Shown: positions 35,881 through 47,352, counted from the first letter of the stretch. The stretch: 52,207 nt of DNA from Pseudomonas sp. 8Z (GCF_902506535.1 NZ_LR733824.1:660318-712524); one strand, 5' to 3'. Notes: generated by a model from the sequence alone, not told the origin. Numbers and translations: made by a program.

Positions 35881-36447
35881 TCAGGCTTTCGGCAGGGTCA
35901 CGCCCGTCTGCCCCTGATACTTGCCACCACGATCACGGTACGACACCTCGCACGCCTCGTCGGACTGCAGGAACAGCATCTGCGCCACACCTTCGTGGGC
36001 GTAAATCTTCGCCGGCAGGTTGGTGGTGTTGGAGAACTCCAGGGTCACATGGCCTTCCCACTCTGGCTCCAGCGGCGTGACGTTGACGATGATGCCACAG
36101 CGCGCGTAGGTGCTTTTGCCCAGGCAGATGGTCAGCACATCGCGCGGAATACGGAAGTATTCGACGGTACGGGCCAAGGCGAAAGAGTTCGGCGGGATGA
36201 TGCAGACATCGCTCTTGATGTCGACGAAGCTCTTCTCGTCGAAGTTCTTCGGATCGACAATGGCCGAGTGAATATTGGTGAACACCTTGAATTCATCCGC
36301 GCAACGCACGTCGTAGCCGTAGCTGGAAACGCCGTAGGAGATCACGCGGCTGGAGTCGGCACCGCGCACCTGGCGCTCGACGAAAGGCTCAATCATCCCG
36401 TGTTCCTGGGCCATGCGGCGAATCCACTTGTCCGATTTGATGCTCAT
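35881..36447 (-). CDS. dcd: dCTP deaminase
   Basis: 188 residues, exactly the family length. Dcd converts dCTP to dUTP for thymidylate synthesis. Motifs: [10 protein letters not shown], the catalytic [13 protein letters not shown] and [27 protein letters not shown] with the active-site glutamate, and [18 protein letters not shown] at the end. Start 36447 fixed by family; the longer frame to 36489 is not used. Confidence 0.96.
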   Translation of the reverse strand: MSIKSDKWIRRMAQEHGMIEPFVERQVRGADSSRVISYGVSSYGYDVRCADEFKVFTNIHSAIVDPKNFDEKSFVDIKSDVCIIPPNSFALARTVEYFRIPRDVLTICLGKSTYARCGIIVNVTPLEPEWEGHVTLEFSNTTNLPAKIYAHEGVAQMLFLQSDEACEVSYRDRGGKYQGQTGVTLPKA

Positions 36448-36748
36448 GGCGAAGGTCCTGAATGGTTCATTGCGAAAAAGTGCACGCATCTTATCCGATG
36501 CTGGCTCCCCCCATCAAAGAGCGCCCCCCGCACCTTCATGGATTTTTTGCGAAAAAAGCTGCATGGCGTATTAGCACTTGGCGCTAAAAACACGTATGGT
36601 GTGACCCACTGTGCTGCATGTGTCACCGCGAATCGCTACTTGATGCCTAGATCTCGATCCAAACATCGTCCGACTCCTAGTACTCGTTGCACTCAGTCCC
36701 GGCCTGGGCTTTTCCGAGGCTGTTATCAATTTAGTTAGGAGACATCAC
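36448..36748. promoter_or_regulatory. Intergenic region with dcd promoter and cold-shock leader
   Basis: This 301-bp gap has no gene. It must hold the promoter of dcd on one strand and the promoter and probably long 5' leader of the cold-shock gene on the other. TTTTTTGCGAAAAAAG (36542-36557) is a small dyad. TAGGAG precedes the cold-shock ATG by 8 bp. Long structured leaders are usual for cspA-type mRNAs; the folding was not computed. Confidence 0.4.
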
Positions 36749-36961
36749 ATGTCCAATCGTCAGACTGGCACCGTCAAGTGGTTCAACGATGAGAAAGGCT
36801 ACGGCTTCATCACCCCGCAATCCGGTGACGACCTGTTCGTACACTTCAAAGCCATCCAGGCCGACGGCTTCAAGACCCTGAAAGAAGGCCAGCAGGTCTC
36901 CTTCGTGGCTACCCGCGGCCAGAAAGGCATGCAAGCTGAAGAAGTTCAGATCGTTGGTTGA
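36749..36961 (+). CDS. CspA-family cold-shock protein
   Basis: 70 residues, one cold-shock domain with both RNA-binding motifs: KGYGFI (RNP1) and DLFVHF (RNP2). It closely resembles Pseudomonas CapB. It binds single-stranded RNA and melts secondary structure at low temperature. A terminator lies 26 bp downstream. Confidence 0.96.
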   Translation: MSNRQTGTVKWFNDEKGYGFITPQSGDDLFVHFKAIQADGFKTLKEGQQVSFVATRGQKGMQAEEVQIVG

Positions 36962-36986
36962 TCTGCGCTTTTAAGCTGCAGTAAAG

Positions 36987-37012
36987 AGCCCCGCCCAGTG
37001 CGGGGCTTTTTT
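36987..37012 (+). terminator. Terminator of the cold-shock gene
   Basis: AGCCCCGC - ccagt - GCGGGGCT followed by TTTTT. Confidence 0.9.
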
Positions 37013-37031
37013 ATGGTTGATTGCACGCCTT

Positions 37032-37077
37032 TGTAGGAGCGGATTTATCCGCGATTCGCGGCTGAAGCCGCTCCTAC
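37032..37077. repeat. REP-type inverted pair (GTAGGAG class)
   Basis: TGTAGGAGCGG-atttat-CCG at the left and CGGCTGAAGCCGCTCCTAC at the right form facing REP units, of the same class as at 2330-2396. The rest of the gap to apbC (37078-37228) shows only a TCTCCCAT-aa-ATGGGAGA dyad. Confidence 0.75.
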
Positions 37078-37228
37078 GCAAACCGGGTCGGAGAAGGATT
37101 CGTCCATCACCCTCTCCCGCCCTTCGGGCACCCTCGGCTTTAGCATCCTGCGTCGCCCTACCTCCTGCATCCATGCAGTCGTCTCCCATAAATGGGAGAG
37201 AGTCATCAGATGCCGCTGCCGGCTGCTT

Positions 37229-38317
37229 TCAATCCTCGCTGATCTCGATACTCGGCATGACAATCTGCCCGCCTTGGGCGATACGCGCACCGACCTTGCG
37301 CGCCAGATCCTGGTAGATCATGGCGATCTGGCTTTCCGGATCAGCAATGGTGGTCGGCTTACCCTCATCGGCCTGCATGCGTATGGCCATCGATAGCGGC
37401 AACGAGGCCAACAGTTCTACACCGTACTGCGCCGCCAGCTTCTCCCCACCGCCCTCGCCGAACAGGTGCTCGGCATGACCGCAGTTGGAGCAGATGTGCA
37501 CGGCCATGTTTTCCACCACGCCCAGCACCGGGATGTGCACTTTGCGGAACATCTCCACGCCTTTTTTGGCGTCGAGCAGGGCCAGATCCTGCGGGGTGGT
37601 GACGATCACGCTGCCGGCCACCGGCACCTTCTGCGCCAGAGTCAGTTGGATGTCGCCAGTGCCCGGCGGCATGTCGATCACCAGATAGTCGAGATCATCC
37701 CAGGCCGTCTGGGTAAGCAGTTGCAGCAGCGCGCCGCTGACCATCGGCCCGCGCCAGACCATCGGCGTGTTGTCGTCAGTGAGAAAGGCCATGGACATCA
37801 CCTGCACGCCATGCGCCTGCATCGGCACCAGCCACTTCTGCTCGCGCACTTCAGGGCGCGTACCTTCAGCAATGCCGAACATGATGCCCTGACTGGGGCC
37901 ATAGATATCAGCATCGAGGATGCCCACGCGCGCGCCCTCACGGGCCAGCGCCAGCGCCAGGTTGGCGGCAGTGGTGGATTTGCCCACCCCCCCCTTGCCC
38001 GAGGCGACGGCAATCACATTCTTCACATTGGCCAGGGCAGGCACCTGGGCCTGGCCCTGATGCGCCTCGATCACGCAATCGACCTGCACCTTGGCGCGGT
38101 CCACCCCGGCCAGGTTCTCCAGCGCCATCTGCAGCATCTGCGCCCAGCCATTCTTGAACAGCCCAGCGGCATAGCCCAGTTCAAGCCGCACGGACACGTG
38201 CGCGCCCTGGATATCGACCTCACGCAGGCAACCGGCACTGACCGGATCCTGCTCGAGATGGGGGTCGGTGAACTGACGCAGACAGGCTTCGACCGCTTCG
38301 CGGGTGACGGCACTCAT
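37229..38317 (-). CDS. apbC: Iron-sulfur cluster carrier protein ApbC (Mrp)
   Basis: 362 residues. An N-terminal MIP18/DUF59 domain (1-~90) is followed by a ParA/MinD-type P-loop NTPase with deviant Walker A SGKGGVGKST and the cluster-binding pair CSNC in MAVHICSNCGHAEHLFGEGGG. It assembles and transfers 4Fe-4S clusters to apoproteins in the cytoplasm. Divergent from metG, as in P. aeruginosa and E. coli. Confidence 0.96.
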   Translation of the reverse strand: MSAVTREAVEACLRQFTDPHLEQDPVSAGCLREVDIQGAHVSVRLELGYAAGLFKNGWAQMLQMALENLAGVDRAKVQVDCVIEAHQGQAQVPALANVKNVIAVASGKGGVGKSTTAANLALALAREGARVGILDADIYGPSQGIMFGIAEGTRPEVREQKWLVPMQAHGVQVMSMAFLTDDNTPMVWRGPMVSGALLQLLTQTAWDDLDYLVIDMPPGTGDIQLTLAQKVPVAGSVIVTTPQDLALLDAKKGVEMFRKVHIPVLGVVENMAVHICSNCGHAEHLFGEGGGEKLAAQYGVELLASLPLSMAIRMQADEGKPTTIADPESQIAMIYQDLARKVGARIAQGGQIVMPSIEISED

Positions 38318-38488
38318 GCATGAACTCCAGAAGGCAGACAAAAAATCAGACAGGCATCTTAACAGCAGCCACGTGCGCCACGTGTCAGGCCACGAGCAAG
38401 AAGCGCTGTTGTTGTCGCTGGTGGCTTGCAGCCTGCCGCTGCTTTATAGTTGCCGACTTCCCTCGTTTTCCCCGTGCAGCCGATCACC

Positions 38489-40540
38489 ATGACCGAAGCC
38501 CGCAAGATTCTCGTTACCAGCGCCCTCCCCTATGCCAATGGCTCGATCCACCTCGGCCATATGCTCGAATACATCCAGACCGACATGTGGGTGCGCTACC
38601 AGAAACTGCGTGGTAACCAGGCCGTCTACGTCTGCGCCGACGATGCCCACGGCTCGGCGATCATGCTGCGCGCCGAGAAAGAAGGCATCACCCCCGAGCA
38701 ACTGATCGACGGCGTGCGTGCCGAACACATGGCCGACTTCGCCGATTTCGGCGTGGATTTCGACAACTATCATTCGACCCACTCGGACGAGAACCGCGAG
38801 CTGTCCGCCGCCATCTACCTGGCACTGCGCGACAAGGGCCATATCGCCACCCGCGCCGTGACCCAGTATTTCGACCCCGAGAAGGGCATGTTCCTCGCCG
38901 ACCGCTTCATCAAGGGCACCTGCCCGAAATGCGCGGCCGAGGATCAGTACGGCGACAACTGCGAAAAATGCGGCGCCACTTACGCCCCCACCGAGCTGAA
39001 GAACCCCAAATCGGCCATCTCCGGCGCCACCCCGGTGCTCAAGGAATCGCAGCACTTCTTCTTCAAGCTGCCGGACTTCGAGGCCATGCTCAAGCAGTGG
39101 ACGCGCTCCGGCGCACTGCAGGAGGCCGTGGCCAACAAGATCGCCGAATGGCTCGATGGCGGCCTGCAGGAGTGGGATATCAGCCGCGATGCGCCCTACT
39201 TCGGCTTCGAGATCCCCGATCAGCCGGGCAAATACTTCTACGTCTGGCTGGATGCGCCAATCGGCTACATGGCCAGCTTCAAGAACCTCTGCGCGCGCCG
39301 CCCGGATCTGGATTTCGATGCCTTCTGGGGCAAGGATTCCACGGCCGAGCTGTACCACTTCATCGGCAAGGACATCGTCAACTTCCACGCCCTGTTCTGG
39401 CCGGCCATGCTCGAAGGCGCCGGCTACCGCAAGCCAACCGCGGTCAACGTGCACGGTTACCTCACCGTCAACGGGCAGAAGATGTCCAAGTCGCGTGGCA
39501 CCTTCGTCAAGGCGCGCACTTACCTCGACCACCTGAACCCGGAATACCTGCGCTACTACTACGCCAGCAAGCTGGGCCGTGGCGTCGATGACCTCGACCT
39601 GAACCTCGAAGACTTCGTGCAGAAGGTCAACTCCGATCTGGTCGGCAAGGTGGTCAACATCGCCAGCCGCTGCGTCGGCTTCATCCACAAGGGCAACGCC
39701 GGTGTGCTGGTCACCGCCAACCCCGAGCCCGCCCTGTGGGATGCCTTCCAGGTCGCCGCGCCGAGCATCGCCGACGCCTACGAAGCGCGTGACTTCTCCC
39801 GCGCCATGCGCGAGATCATGGCGCTGGCCGACCGTGCCAACGCCTGGATCGCCGACAAGGCGCCGTGGGCGCTGAACAAGGTCGAGGGTAAGCAGGCCGA
39901 GGTGCAGGAAATCTGCGCCCTGGGCATCAACCTGTTCCGCCAGTTGGTGATCATGCTCAAGCCAGTGCTGCCGAAACTGGCCAGTGACGCCGAAGCCTTC
40001 CTCAACGTACCGGCGCTAACCTGGGCAGACCTGGCCACGCCGCTGGCCAATCACCAGCTCAACCCGTTCAACCCGCTGCTGACCCGCATCGAACCGGCAA
40101 AGATCGAAGCCATGACCGAAGCCTCCAAGGAAGACCTGGCCGCCGAAGCCAGCAAACCAGCCGGGAACCCGTATGTCGGTAACGGCGAACTGGCCAAAGA
40201 CCCGCTGGCCGCCGAGATCAACTTCGATGCCTTCGCCGCTGTCGACCTGCGTATCGCGCTGATCGAAAAATGCGAGTTCGTCGAAGGCGCCGACAAGCTG
40301 CTGCGCCTGTCGCTGGATATCGGTGACGAGAAACGCAACGTGTTCTCCGGCATCAAGTCCGCCTACCCCGACCCGAGCAAGCTGGAAGGCCGCCTGACCC
40401 TGTACGTGGCCAACCTGGCGCCGCGCAAGATGAAGTTCGGCATCAGCGAAGGCATGGTGCTGGCCGCCGGCCCCGGCGGTGAAGAAATCTACCTGCTCAG
40501 CCCCGACAGCGGCGCCAAGCCGGGCCAGCGCGTCAAATAA
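38489..40540 (+). CDS. metG: Methionyl-tRNA synthetase
   Basis: 683 residues. Class I synthetase: HIGH box HLGH in [12 protein letters not shown], zinc knuckle with four cysteines ([17 protein letters not shown]), KMSKS box ([11 protein letters not shown]), anticodon-binding helices, and a C-terminal EMAP/Trbp-like tRNA-binding domain (~570-683) for dimerisation. ATG 38489 chosen by family. Terminator follows. Confidence 0.98.
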   Translation: MTEARKILVTSALPYANGSIHLGHMLEYIQTDMWVRYQKLRGNQAVYVCADDAHGSAIMLRAEKEGITPEQLIDGVRAEHMADFADFGVDFDNYHSTHSDENRELSAAIYLALRDKGHIATRAVTQYFDPEKGMFLADRFIKGTCPKCAAEDQYGDNCEKCGATYAPTELKNPKSAISGATPVLKESQHFFFKLPDFEAMLKQWTRSGALQEAVANKIAEWLDGGLQEWDISRDAPYFGFEIPDQPGKYFYVWLDAPIGYMASFKNLCARRPDLDFDAFWGKDSTAELYHFIGKDIVNFHALFWPAMLEGAGYRKPTAVNVHGYLTVNGQKMSKSRGTFVKARTYLDHLNPEYLRYYYASKLGRGVDDLDLNLEDFVQKVNSDLVGKVVNIASRCVGFIHKGNAGVLVTANPEPALWDAFQVAAPSIADAYEARDFSRAMREIMALADRANAWIADKAPWALNKVEGKQAEVQEICALGINLFRQLVIMLKPVLPKLASDAEAFLNVPALTWADLATPLANHQLNPFNPLLTRIEPAKIEAMTEASKEDLAAEASKPAGNPYVGNGELAKDPLAAEINFDAFAAVDLRIALIEKCEFVEGADKLLRLSLDIGDEKRNVFSGIKSAYPDPSKLEGRLTLYVANLAPRKMKFGISEGMVLAAGPGGEEIYLLSPDSGAKPGQRVK

Positions 40541-40565
40541 AGCGGCTACAGGCTAATCAGAATGC

Positions 40566-40595
40566 AGGCTGACGCTGAGCGTCAGCCTGGCTTTT
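40566..40595 (+). terminator. Terminator of metG
   Basis: AGGCTGACGC-tga-GCGTCAGCCT, a perfect 10-bp stem, followed by GGCTTTT. Confidence 0.85.
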
Positions 40596-40619
40596 GCGCT
40601 TTTACTTGCAGCTTGTGAC

Positions 40620-40649
40620 TTGTAGCGCGCCGCTGCTTCTCCCGATAAT
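40620..40649 (+). promoter_or_regulatory. Possible sigma-70 promoter of the rnf operon
   Basis: TTGTAG, 18 bp, GATAAT, located 45 bp before the rnfA ATG. Pattern match only. Confidence 0.35.
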
Positions 40650-40693
40650 AGGCGCCCTTTTCCTAAGGCCTTTGCGCATTCGACGGCAACCCC

Positions 40694-41278
40694 ATGACCG
40701 AACTCGTCCTGATGATGGTCAGCGCCATCCTGGTCAACAACTTCGTGCTGGTGCAGTTTCTCGGCCTGTGCCCGTTCATGGGCGTGTCGAAGAAGATCGA
40801 AACCGCCATCGGCCTGTCGCTGGCGACCACCTTTGTGCTGACCCTGGCTGCCATGTGCAGCTACCTGGTGCAACAGTACATCCTCAAACCGCTGGATCTG
40901 GAGTTTCTGCGCACCATCAGCTTCATTCTGGTGATCGCCGTGGTGGTGCAGTTCACCGAGATGGTGGTGAATAAGACCAGCCCGCTGCTGTATCGCGTGC
41001 TAGGCATCTTCCTGCCGCTGATTACCACCAACTGCATCGTCCTCGGCGTGGCCCTGCTCAACGCCAACAAGGCCGAATTCACCTTCGTCACCGCCACCGT
41101 CAACGGCTTCGCGGCGGGGCTGGGCTTCTCCCTGGTACTGGTGCTGTTCGCCGCCATGCGTGAGCGCATCGCCATCGCAGATGTGCCAAAGTCCTTCCAG
41201 GGCGCGGCCATCGGCATGATCACCGCAGGTTTGATGTCGCTGGCGTTCATGGGCTTTTCCGGGCTGATAAAGCTATGA
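40694..41278 (+). CDS. rnfA: Rnf electron-transport complex subunit A
   Basis: 194 residues with six membrane helices. Family marks: [20 protein letters not shown] and [16 protein letters not shown], which hold the cysteines that bind an intramembrane FeS centre with RnfE. Rnf couples electron flow between ferredoxin and NADH to ion transport across the inner membrane; in many gammaproteobacteria it also resets SoxR. First gene of the operon; ATGA overlap with rnfB. Confidence 0.96.
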   Translation: MTELVLMMVSAILVNNFVLVQFLGLCPFMGVSKKIETAIGLSLATTFVLTLAAMCSYLVQQYILKPLDLEFLRTISFILVIAVVVQFTEMVVNKTSPLLYRVLGIFLPLITTNCIVLGVALLNANKAEFTFVTATVNGFAAGLGFSLVLVLFAAMRERIAIADVPKSFQGAAIGMITAGLMSLAFMGFSGLIKL

Positions 41279-41850
41279 GCCTGGTGCTGGTCGCCGTTCT
41301 CGCCCTGCTCGCGCTGTGCCTGATCGCCGGCGCCATCCTCGGTTTTGCCGCCGTGCGCTTCAAGGTCGAGGGCGACCCCATCGCCGAACAGATCAACGCC
41401 CTGCTGCCGCAGACCCAGTGCGGCCAGTGCGGCTACCCCGGCTGCAAGCCCTACGCCGAGGCCATCGCCGGCGGCGACAAGATCAACAAGTGCCCACCCG
41501 GCGGCGAAGCCACCATCGCCGCCCTGGCCGATCTGCTCGATGTCGAGGCTGAACCTCTGGATGCGGTAGAAGGCGAGAAGCCGCAGATGGTCGCCTTCAT
41601 CCGCGAGGCCGAGTGCATCGGCTGCACCAAGTGCATCCAGGCCTGCCCGGTGGACGCCATCGTCGGTGCGGCGCGGCAGATGCACACGGTGATTGCCAGC
41701 GAATGCACCGGCTGCGACCTGTGCGTCGAGCCCTGCCCGGTGGACTGCATCGACATGATCGTCGTGGGCAGCAGCGTGCAAAGCTGGAAATGGGACAAAC
41801 CACTGGCACCCGGCCAGTTGATCGCCAGTGACCGGGAGCAGGCGGCATGA
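41275..41850 (+). CDS. rnfB: Rnf electron-transport complex subunit B
   Basis: 191 residues. One N-terminal helix, a 4Fe-4S motif in [19 protein letters not shown]…CPPGG and two further clusters ([32 protein letters not shown]). It is the ferredoxin-like entry subunit. ATGA overlaps link it to rnfA and rnfC. Confidence 0.97.
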   Translation: MSLVLVAVLALLALCLIAGAILGFAAVRFKVEGDPIAEQINALLPQTQCGQCGYPGCKPYAEAIAGGDKINKCPPGGEATIAALADLLDVEAEPLDAVEGEKPQMVAFIREAECIGCTKCIQACPVDAIVGAARQMHTVIASECTGCDLCVEPCPVDCIDMIVVGSSVQSWKWDKPLAPGQLIASDREQAA

Positions 41851-44096
41851 CCGTGCAGGAAAGAATCTGGGACATCCCAGGCGGCATCCATCCCGCCGAG
41901 CGCAAGGCACTGTCCAACCGCACACCGATCCAGCAGGTACCGCTGCCAAAGCGGCTGGTGTTGCCGCTCGGCCAGCATATCGGCGCTGCCGCCGAGCCCT
42001 GCGTGGTCGTCGGCCAGCACGTGCGCAAGGGCGAGCAGATCGCCAAGGCCAACGGTTTCGTCAGTGTGCCGCTGCATGCGCCGACCTCCGGCAGCGTCGC
42101 CTTTATCGGTGAGCAGCCTTATCCGCATGCTTCCGGCATGTTGGCGCCGGCCATCGTCATCGACAGCGACGGTCTGGACGAATGGATCGAGCTGGCGCCG
42201 CACTCCGACTATCGCAGCCTGGAGCCCAGTGAGTTGCTGACGCTGATCCGCGAAGCCGGGATCAACGGCCTGGGCGGCGCCGGCTTCCCCACGGCGGTCA
42301 AGCTCACCGCCCGGCCGACGCAGAAGATCCACACGCTGATCATCAACGGCACCGAGTGCGAGCCGTACATCACCGCCGATGACATGCTGATGCGCGAGCG
42401 CGCCGCCGAGCTGGTGGCGGGTATCGACATACTCGCCCACTTGATTCAACCGCAGCAGGTGCTGATCGGCATTGAGGACAACAAGCCCGAGGCCATCGCC
42501 GCCGTGCAAACAGCCTGTGCCGGGCGCGACTATCAGGTGCGGGTGTTCCCCACCAAGTACCCGTCCGGCGGCGAGAAACAACTGATCCAGATTCTCACCG
42601 GCGTCGAGGTGCCCAGCGGCGGCCTGCCTGCCGATATCGGTATCCTCTGCCAGAACGTCGGCACCTGCATGGCCATCCACGACGCCGTGTTGCTCGGCAG
42701 GCCACTGATCTCACGCATCACCACACTCACTGGCGAAGCGCTGGCGCGACCCGGCAATGTCGAGGCACTGCTCGGCACGCCAGTGGGCGAATTGCTGGCG
42801 TTCGCCGAGCTCGATCAGGGCACGCTCAATCGCCTGATCATGGGCGGGCCAATGATGGGCTTTACCCTGCCCAGCCTCGACGTGCCGCTGATCAAGACCA
42901 GCAACTGCCTGCTGGCCAGCACCGCTGCCGAACTGCCGCCGCCAGCGCCAGCTATGCCCTGCATCCGCTGTGGCGAATGTGCGCAGGCCTGCCCAGCCAG
43001 CCTACTGCCACAGCAACTGCACTTCTTCGCCCTCGGCCAGGAGCACGAGCAGCTCAAGGAGCACAACCTGTTCGACTGCATCGAATGTGGCGCCTGCGCC
43101 TACGTCTGCCCGTCGAGCATCCCGCTGGTGCAGTACTACCGCGTAGCCAAGGCGGAAATCCGCGAGTTGGAGCAGAAGCAACTCAAGGCCGAACACTCCA
43201 AACAGCGCTTCGAGCAACGCCAGGAACGCCTGCGCCGCGCCGAAGAGCAGAAGGAAGCCGAGCGCAAGGCCCGCGCCGAGAAAGCCGCGCGCGCCAAGGC
43301 AGCGCAAGCCGACGCCCCCACGACAACTGCTGCCGCGCCAGCCGATGAAGCGTTGAAGAAGCTCAAGATCGAAGCCAGCATGGCCCAGGTCGCGTTGAAG
43401 AAGGCAGAAAAGCAACTGGCCGCTCACGACACGCCCGAGTTGCAGGCACAGGTCGCCGAGCTGCGCGTGGCTGCCGAAGCCGCACAGAAGGCCCTGGCCG
43501 AAGCCCAGGCGACAGCCCCTGCCCCGACGCCCAAGCCAGCAGGCGATGAAGCACTGAAGAAGGCCAAGATCGAAGCCGCCATGCTCAAGGCGCAACTGCG
43601 CAAGCTGGAAAAACTCGAAGCCCCGGACGACGATCAGCAAGCCGAACTCGCCCGCGTGCGCCAGCAACTGGAAACCGCTGAGAAAGCCCTGGCCGAGCTA
43701 GACAGCCAGAAACCTGCTGCCACCACCAAACCCGCCTGTGACGAAGCGCTGAAAAAGGCCAAGATCGAGCTGGCAATGAAACGCGCCGAACTGAAGAAGG
43801 CGGAAAAAGCCGACAGCGACGAAGCCGCGCTGCAACCGCTGCGCGAGGCCCTGGCCGCCGCTGAACAAGCCCTGCACGCAGCGGAGGCAACCTCGGGCAA
43901 ACCGGCACCGGAGATGGTACGCACCGAGCGCCCAGGTGTGGACGCCGAACTGAAAGCCCTGAAGACCGAAGTAGCCTTCGCCCGCGCCGACCTGCGCAAG
44001 CTGGAGCGTGACGACAACGCCGCCAGCGATGCGCTGGAGCAGGCCCGTACGCGCCTGGCCGAGGCCGAACGCAAGCTGGCGGAATACCAAGCCTGA
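41847..44096 (+). CDS. rnfC: Rnf electron-transport complex subunit C
   Basis: 749 residues. NAD/FMN-binding region with [10 protein letters not shown] and NGTECEPYI, then two 4Fe-4S motifs ([12 protein letters not shown] at ~371; [12 protein letters not shown] at ~410). From ~430 on it is a long Lys/Glu/Ala-rich helical tail with four repeats starting DEALKK-type near residues 500, 567, 632 and 699. Such tails vary among RnfC proteins. It binds NADH and joins the membrane subunits. A REP-like pair separates it from rnfD. Confidence 0.95.
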   Translation: MTVQERIWDIPGGIHPAERKALSNRTPIQQVPLPKRLVLPLGQHIGAAAEPCVVVGQHVRKGEQIAKANGFVSVPLHAPTSGSVAFIGEQPYPHASGMLAPAIVIDSDGLDEWIELAPHSDYRSLEPSELLTLIREAGINGLGGAGFPTAVKLTARPTQKIHTLIINGTECEPYITADDMLMRERAAELVAGIDILAHLIQPQQVLIGIEDNKPEAIAAVQTACAGRDYQVRVFPTKYPSGGEKQLIQILTGVEVPSGGLPADIGILCQNVGTCMAIHDAVLLGRPLISRITTLTGEALARPGNVEALLGTPVGELLAFAELDQGTLNRLIMGGPMMGFTLPSLDVPLIKTSNCLLASTAAELPPPAPAMPCIRCGECAQACPASLLPQQLHFFALGQEHEQLKEHNLFDCIECGACAYVCPSSIPLVQYYRVAKAEIRELEQKQLKAEHSKQRFEQRQERLRRAEEQKEAERKARAEKAARAKAAQADAPTTTAAAPADEALKKLKIEASMAQVALKKAEKQLAAHDTPELQAQVAELRVAAEAAQKALAEAQATAPAPTPKPAGDEALKKAKIEAAMLKAQLRKLEKLEAPDDDQQAELARVRQQLETAEKALAELDSQKPAATTKPACDEALKKAKIELAMKRAELKKAEKADSDEAALQPLREALAAAEQALHAAEATSGKPAPEMVRTERPGVDAELKALKTEVAFARADLRKLERDDNAASDALEQARTRLAEAERKLAEYQA

Positions 44097-44103
44097 CAAC
44101 TTT

Positions 44104-44184
44104 CCCGGATTGCATCCGGGCTACATAAAAACAGCCCAGAGTAGCCGGGCGGCACAGACAACCGTAGCCCGGATGCAATCCGGG
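44104..44184. repeat. REP-like inverted pair (GTAGCCCGGATGC class) inside the rnf operon
   Basis: CCCGGATTGCATCCGGGCTAC at left (44104-44124) mirrors GTAGCCCGGATGCAATCCGGG at right (44164-44184), almost exactly; each arm is itself a partial palindrome. It fills most of the 135-bp gap between rnfC and rnfD, the only wide gap in the operon. Confidence 0.85.
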
Positions 44185-44231
44185 GAATAAACACCACTGC
44201 GGTCAATACGAACGCAGTAACAGGAGCGCCG

Positions 44232-45263
44232 ATGGCCCTGCCCCGCATCACATCGCCCCACGCCACGGGCAGTAACCGTACCCAGCAGGTCATGCTGCAG
44301 GTGCTGCTGGCCACCGTACCGGGCATCTTCGCCCTGACCTGGCTGTTCGGCGTCGGCACCCTGTTCAACCTGGTCTGGGCCAGCCTCTGCGCCCTGGGCT
44401 TCGAGGCTGCATTGCTGGCGGCACGCAAACGCCCGATCGCCTTCTTTCTCAAGGACTACAGCGCCCTGGTCACCGCCGTGCTGCTGGCCCTGGCCCTGCC
44501 GCCCTACTCGCCCTGGTGGCTGACGCTGATCGCCTGCGGCTTCGCCATCAGCCTCGGCAAGCAGCTCTATGGCGGCCTCGGGCAGAACCCCTTCAACCCG
44601 GCCATGGTCGGCTACGTGGTGGTGCTGATCTCCTTCCCCGTCGATATGACCAGTTGGCCCGCGCCACACGCCGTCGCCGCACTGGACGGCATCCAGCACA
44701 TCCTCGGTATCGCCAGCCTGCCGGATGGCTGGGCCCAGGCCACCGCGCTGGACGCGCTGAAGGTGAACAAGAGCCTGACCATCGACGAACTGTACGCCAG
44801 CAACCTGGCCTTCGGTCGCTTCGGCGGCGCGGGCAGCGAGGCGGTCAATCTGGCCTTCCTTGCAGGCGGTCTGTACCTGCTGCACAAGCGCCTGATCACC
44901 TGGCACGCGCCGCTGGGCATGCTCGCCGGGCTGTTCGTCATGAGCCTGCTGTTCTGGAACGGCAGCGGCTCGGACTCCAACGGCTCGCCGCTGCTGCACC
45001 TGCTCACCGGCGCCACCATGCTCGGCGCCTTCTTCATCGTCACCGACCCGGTGTCCGGTGCCACCAGCAATCGCGGGCGCCTGGTGTTCGGCATCGGTGT
45101 CGGCGTGCTGGTCTACGTGATCCGCACCTGGGGCGGCTACCCGGACGCGGTGGCCTTCGCCGTGCTGCTGATGAACCTGGCGGCGCCGACCATCGACTAC
45201 TACACCCGGCCACGCAGCTACGGCCATCGCAAGCCCAACAGCGGCTTCAAGCTGGGAGAATGA
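44232..45263 (+). CDS. rnfD: Rnf electron-transport complex subunit D
   Basis: 343 residues, about ten membrane helices. The covalent-FMN threonine motif SGAT is in [27 protein letters not shown] is a family mark. AGGAG precedes the ATG. Stop overlaps the region of the rnfG start. Confidence 0.96.
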   Translation: MALPRITSPHATGSNRTQQVMLQVLLATVPGIFALTWLFGVGTLFNLVWASLCALGFEAALLAARKRPIAFFLKDYSALVTAVLLALALPPYSPWWLTLIACGFAISLGKQLYGGLGQNPFNPAMVGYVVVLISFPVDMTSWPAPHAVAALDGIQHILGIASLPDGWAQATALDALKVNKSLTIDELYASNLAFGRFGGAGSEAVNLAFLAGGLYLLHKRLITWHAPLGMLAGLFVMSLLFWNGSGSDSNGSPLLHLLTGATMLGAFFIVTDPVSGATSNRGRLVFGIGVGVLVYVIRTWGGYPDAVAFAVLLMNLAAPTIDYYTRPRSYGHRKPNSGFKLGE

Positions 45264-45265
45264 GC

Positions 45266-45901
45266 ATGCTGCCGGAACTCAGCCGCTCGATGCTGAAGAA
45301 TGCCCTGGTGCTCGGCCTGTTCGCCATCGCCACGGTGGGTAGCGTCGCCCTGCTGCAGCAGGGCACTGCCGAACGCATCGCCAATGCCGAGCGCGAAGCC
45401 CAGGTGCGCGCCCTGGCCGAAATCCTGCCAGCAGGCAGCTACGACAATCACCTGCTGGATAACCGCATCGAACTCAACGCCCCCGAACTGGGCCACCGCA
45501 GCCCACAGTCGGCCTACCTGGCGCTCAAGAATGGCCAGCCCAGCGCGCTGATCCTGCCGGTGACCGCACCGGACGGCTACAGCGGCGCCATCCACCTGCT
45601 GGTGGGCATCTATGCCGATGGCCGCCTGGCTGGCGTGCGCGTGCTCAGCCACAAGGAAACACCAGGCCTGGGCGACAAGATCGAGCTGGCCAAGAGCGAC
45701 TGGACACTCGGTTTCACCGGCAAATCTCTGGATAACCCCGGCGAAGAGGGCTGGGCGGTGAAAAAGGATCGCGGCGACTTCGACCAGTTCGCCGGCGCCA
45801 CCATTACCCCGCGCGCCGTGGTTAAGGCCGTGCACGGCGCCCTGCGCTACTTCGATACGCACCGTGCCCAGCTACTGGGCCTGGCGGAGGACGAACGATG
45901 A
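45266..45901 (+). CDS. rnfG: Rnf electron-transport complex subunit G
   Basis: 211 residues: an N-terminal helix ([19 protein letters not shown]) and a periplasmic FMN-binding domain with [11 protein letters not shown] and [12 protein letters not shown], where the threonine of GAT carries covalent FMN. ATG 45266 has GGAG at 7 bp; the ATG at 45260, overlapping the rnfD stop, has it at 1 bp, so 45266 is preferred. Its TGA overlaps rnfE. Confidence 0.93.
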   Translation: MLPELSRSMLKNALVLGLFAIATVGSVALLQQGTAERIANAEREAQVRALAEILPAGSYDNHLLDNRIELNAPELGHRSPQSAYLALKNGQPSALILPVTAPDGYSGAIHLLVGIYADGRLAGVRVLSHKETPGLGDKIELAKSDWTLGFTGKSLDNPGEEGWAVKKDRGDFDQFAGATITPRAVVKAVHGALRYFDTHRAQLLGLAEDER

Positions 45902-46605
45902 CCAGCTACCGCGACATCACCCTCAACGGCCTGTGGAAGAACAACCCAGCGCTGGTACAACTGCTCGGCCTCTGCCCGCTGCTGGGGGTAAGCAACTCCA
46001 CGGTCAACGCCCTCGGTCTGGCCCTGGCCAGCGCCGTGGTGCTGATCTGTTCCAACACCGCCGTGTCGCTGGTGCGTGGGGTGGTCAATACCGCCGTGCG
46101 CCTGCCGGCCTTCGTCATGATCATCGCCGCACTGACCACCTGCATCGAGCTGCTGATGCAGGCCTACACCTACGAGCTGTACCAGATACTCGGCATCTTC
46201 ATCCCGCTGATCACCACCAACTGCGTGATCCTCGGCCGCGCCGACGGCTTCGCCGCCAAGCACGACCCGGCCCGCGCCGCCTATGACGGCCTGATGATGG
46301 GCCTGGGCTTCGGCTCGGTGCTGGTGCTGATCGGCGCCATCCGCGAACTGCTCGGCACCGGCGCATTGTTCGCCAATATGCACCTGCTGTTCGGCCCGAT
46401 TGCCGCCGACTGGAAACTCACCCTGGTGCACGATTACCGCGGCTTTCTGCTGGCCATCCTGCCGCCGGGTGCCTTCATCGTTCTCGGCCTGCTGATCGCC
46501 GGCAAGAACCGCATCGACCAGATCGCCGCCGAACGAGCCAAGGCCGCCGCGCCCGAAGCCCCTGCCCAAAGCCGCCGCGTGCGCGTTACCGGAGTGATCG
46601 AATGA
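45898..46605 (+). CDS. rnfE: Rnf electron-transport complex subunit E
   Basis: 235 residues, six helices, homologous to rnf[21 protein letters not shown] and [20 protein letters not shown] hold the paired cysteines. Overlaps rnfG and nth by 4 bp (ATGA) at each side. Confidence 0.96.
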   Translation: MTSYRDITLNGLWKNNPALVQLLGLCPLLGVSNSTVNALGLALASAVVLICSNTAVSLVRGVVNTAVRLPAFVMIIAALTTCIELLMQAYTYELYQILGIFIPLITTNCVILGRADGFAAKHDPARAAYDGLMMGLGFGSVLVLIGAIRELLGTGALFANMHLLFGPIAADWKLTLVHDYRGFLLAILPPGAFIVLGLLIAGKNRIDQIAAERAKAAAPEAPAQSRRVRVTGVIE

Positions 46606-47240
46606 ACGCCGCCAAACGCCTGGAAATTTTCCGTCGCCTGCACGAGGACAACCCCGAACCGAAGACCGAGCTGGCCTACAGCACACCCTTCGAGCTGCTG
46701 GTGGCGGTGACGCTCTCGGCCCAGGCCACCGACGTCAGCGTCAACAAGGCCACGGCCAAGCTGTTCCCGGTGGCCAATACGCCAGAGGCCATCTACGCCC
46801 TCGGCGTCGAGGGACTATCCGAGTACATCAAGACCATCGGCCTGTACAACAGCAAGGCGAAGAACGTCATCGAAGCCTGCCGCATCTTGATCGAGAAACA
46901 CGGCAGTGTGGTGCCGGACAACCGCGAGGATCTCGAAGCGCTGCCCGGCGTCGGCCGCAAGACCGCCAACGTGGTGCTCAACACCGCCTTCCGTCAGCTC
47001 GCCATGGCGGTGGACACGCATATCTTCCGCGTCAGCAACCGCACCGGCATCGCCCCCGGCAAGAATGTGGTGGAGGTGGAGAAGAAGCTGCTCAAGTTCG
47101 TGCCCAAGGATTATCTGCTCGACGCCCACCACTGGCTGATCCTGCACGGGCGCTACGTGTGCACCGCGCGTAAACCCCGCTGTGGTGCCTGCCGCATCGA
47201 AGATCTATGCGAGTACAAGGCCAAGACCTCCGACGATTGA
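46602..47240 (+). CDS. nth: Endonuclease III
   Basis: 212 residues. Base-excision-repair glycosylase/AP lyase for oxidised pyrimidines. The helix-hairpin-helix [14 protein letters not shown] contains the catalytic Lys, VDTHIFRV the Asp, and the C-terminus has the 4Fe-4S signature C-x6-C-x2-C-x5-C ([17 protein letters not shown]). It is the last gene of the rnf operon, a conserved pairing. Confidence 0.97.
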   Translation: MNAAKRLEIFRRLHEDNPEPKTELAYSTPFELLVAVTLSAQATDVSVNKATAKLFPVANTPEAIYALGVEGLSEYIKTIGLYNSKAKNVIEACRILIEKHGSVVPDNREDLEALPGVGRKTANVVLNTAFRQLAMAVDTHIFRVSNRTGIAPGKNVVEVEKKLLKFVPKDYLLDAHHWLILHGRYVCTARKPRCGACRIEDLCEYKAKTSDD

Positions 47241-47352
47241 TCGACCATAGAAACCGACCATCTCCTGATTGAAAAAATCTTTTTTACCCGCTCATTTTTT
47301 GCCGCTATAAGGTGCGCAAATGCCCCCCGGTGATGGGCTTGGAGTGAAGTAA

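Noticed and set aside
44516..45265. Long extension that would give a 461-residue RnfG fusion
   Set aside because: The extra 250 residues are arginine-rich out-of-frame rnfD; RnfG begins at 45266 (or 45260).
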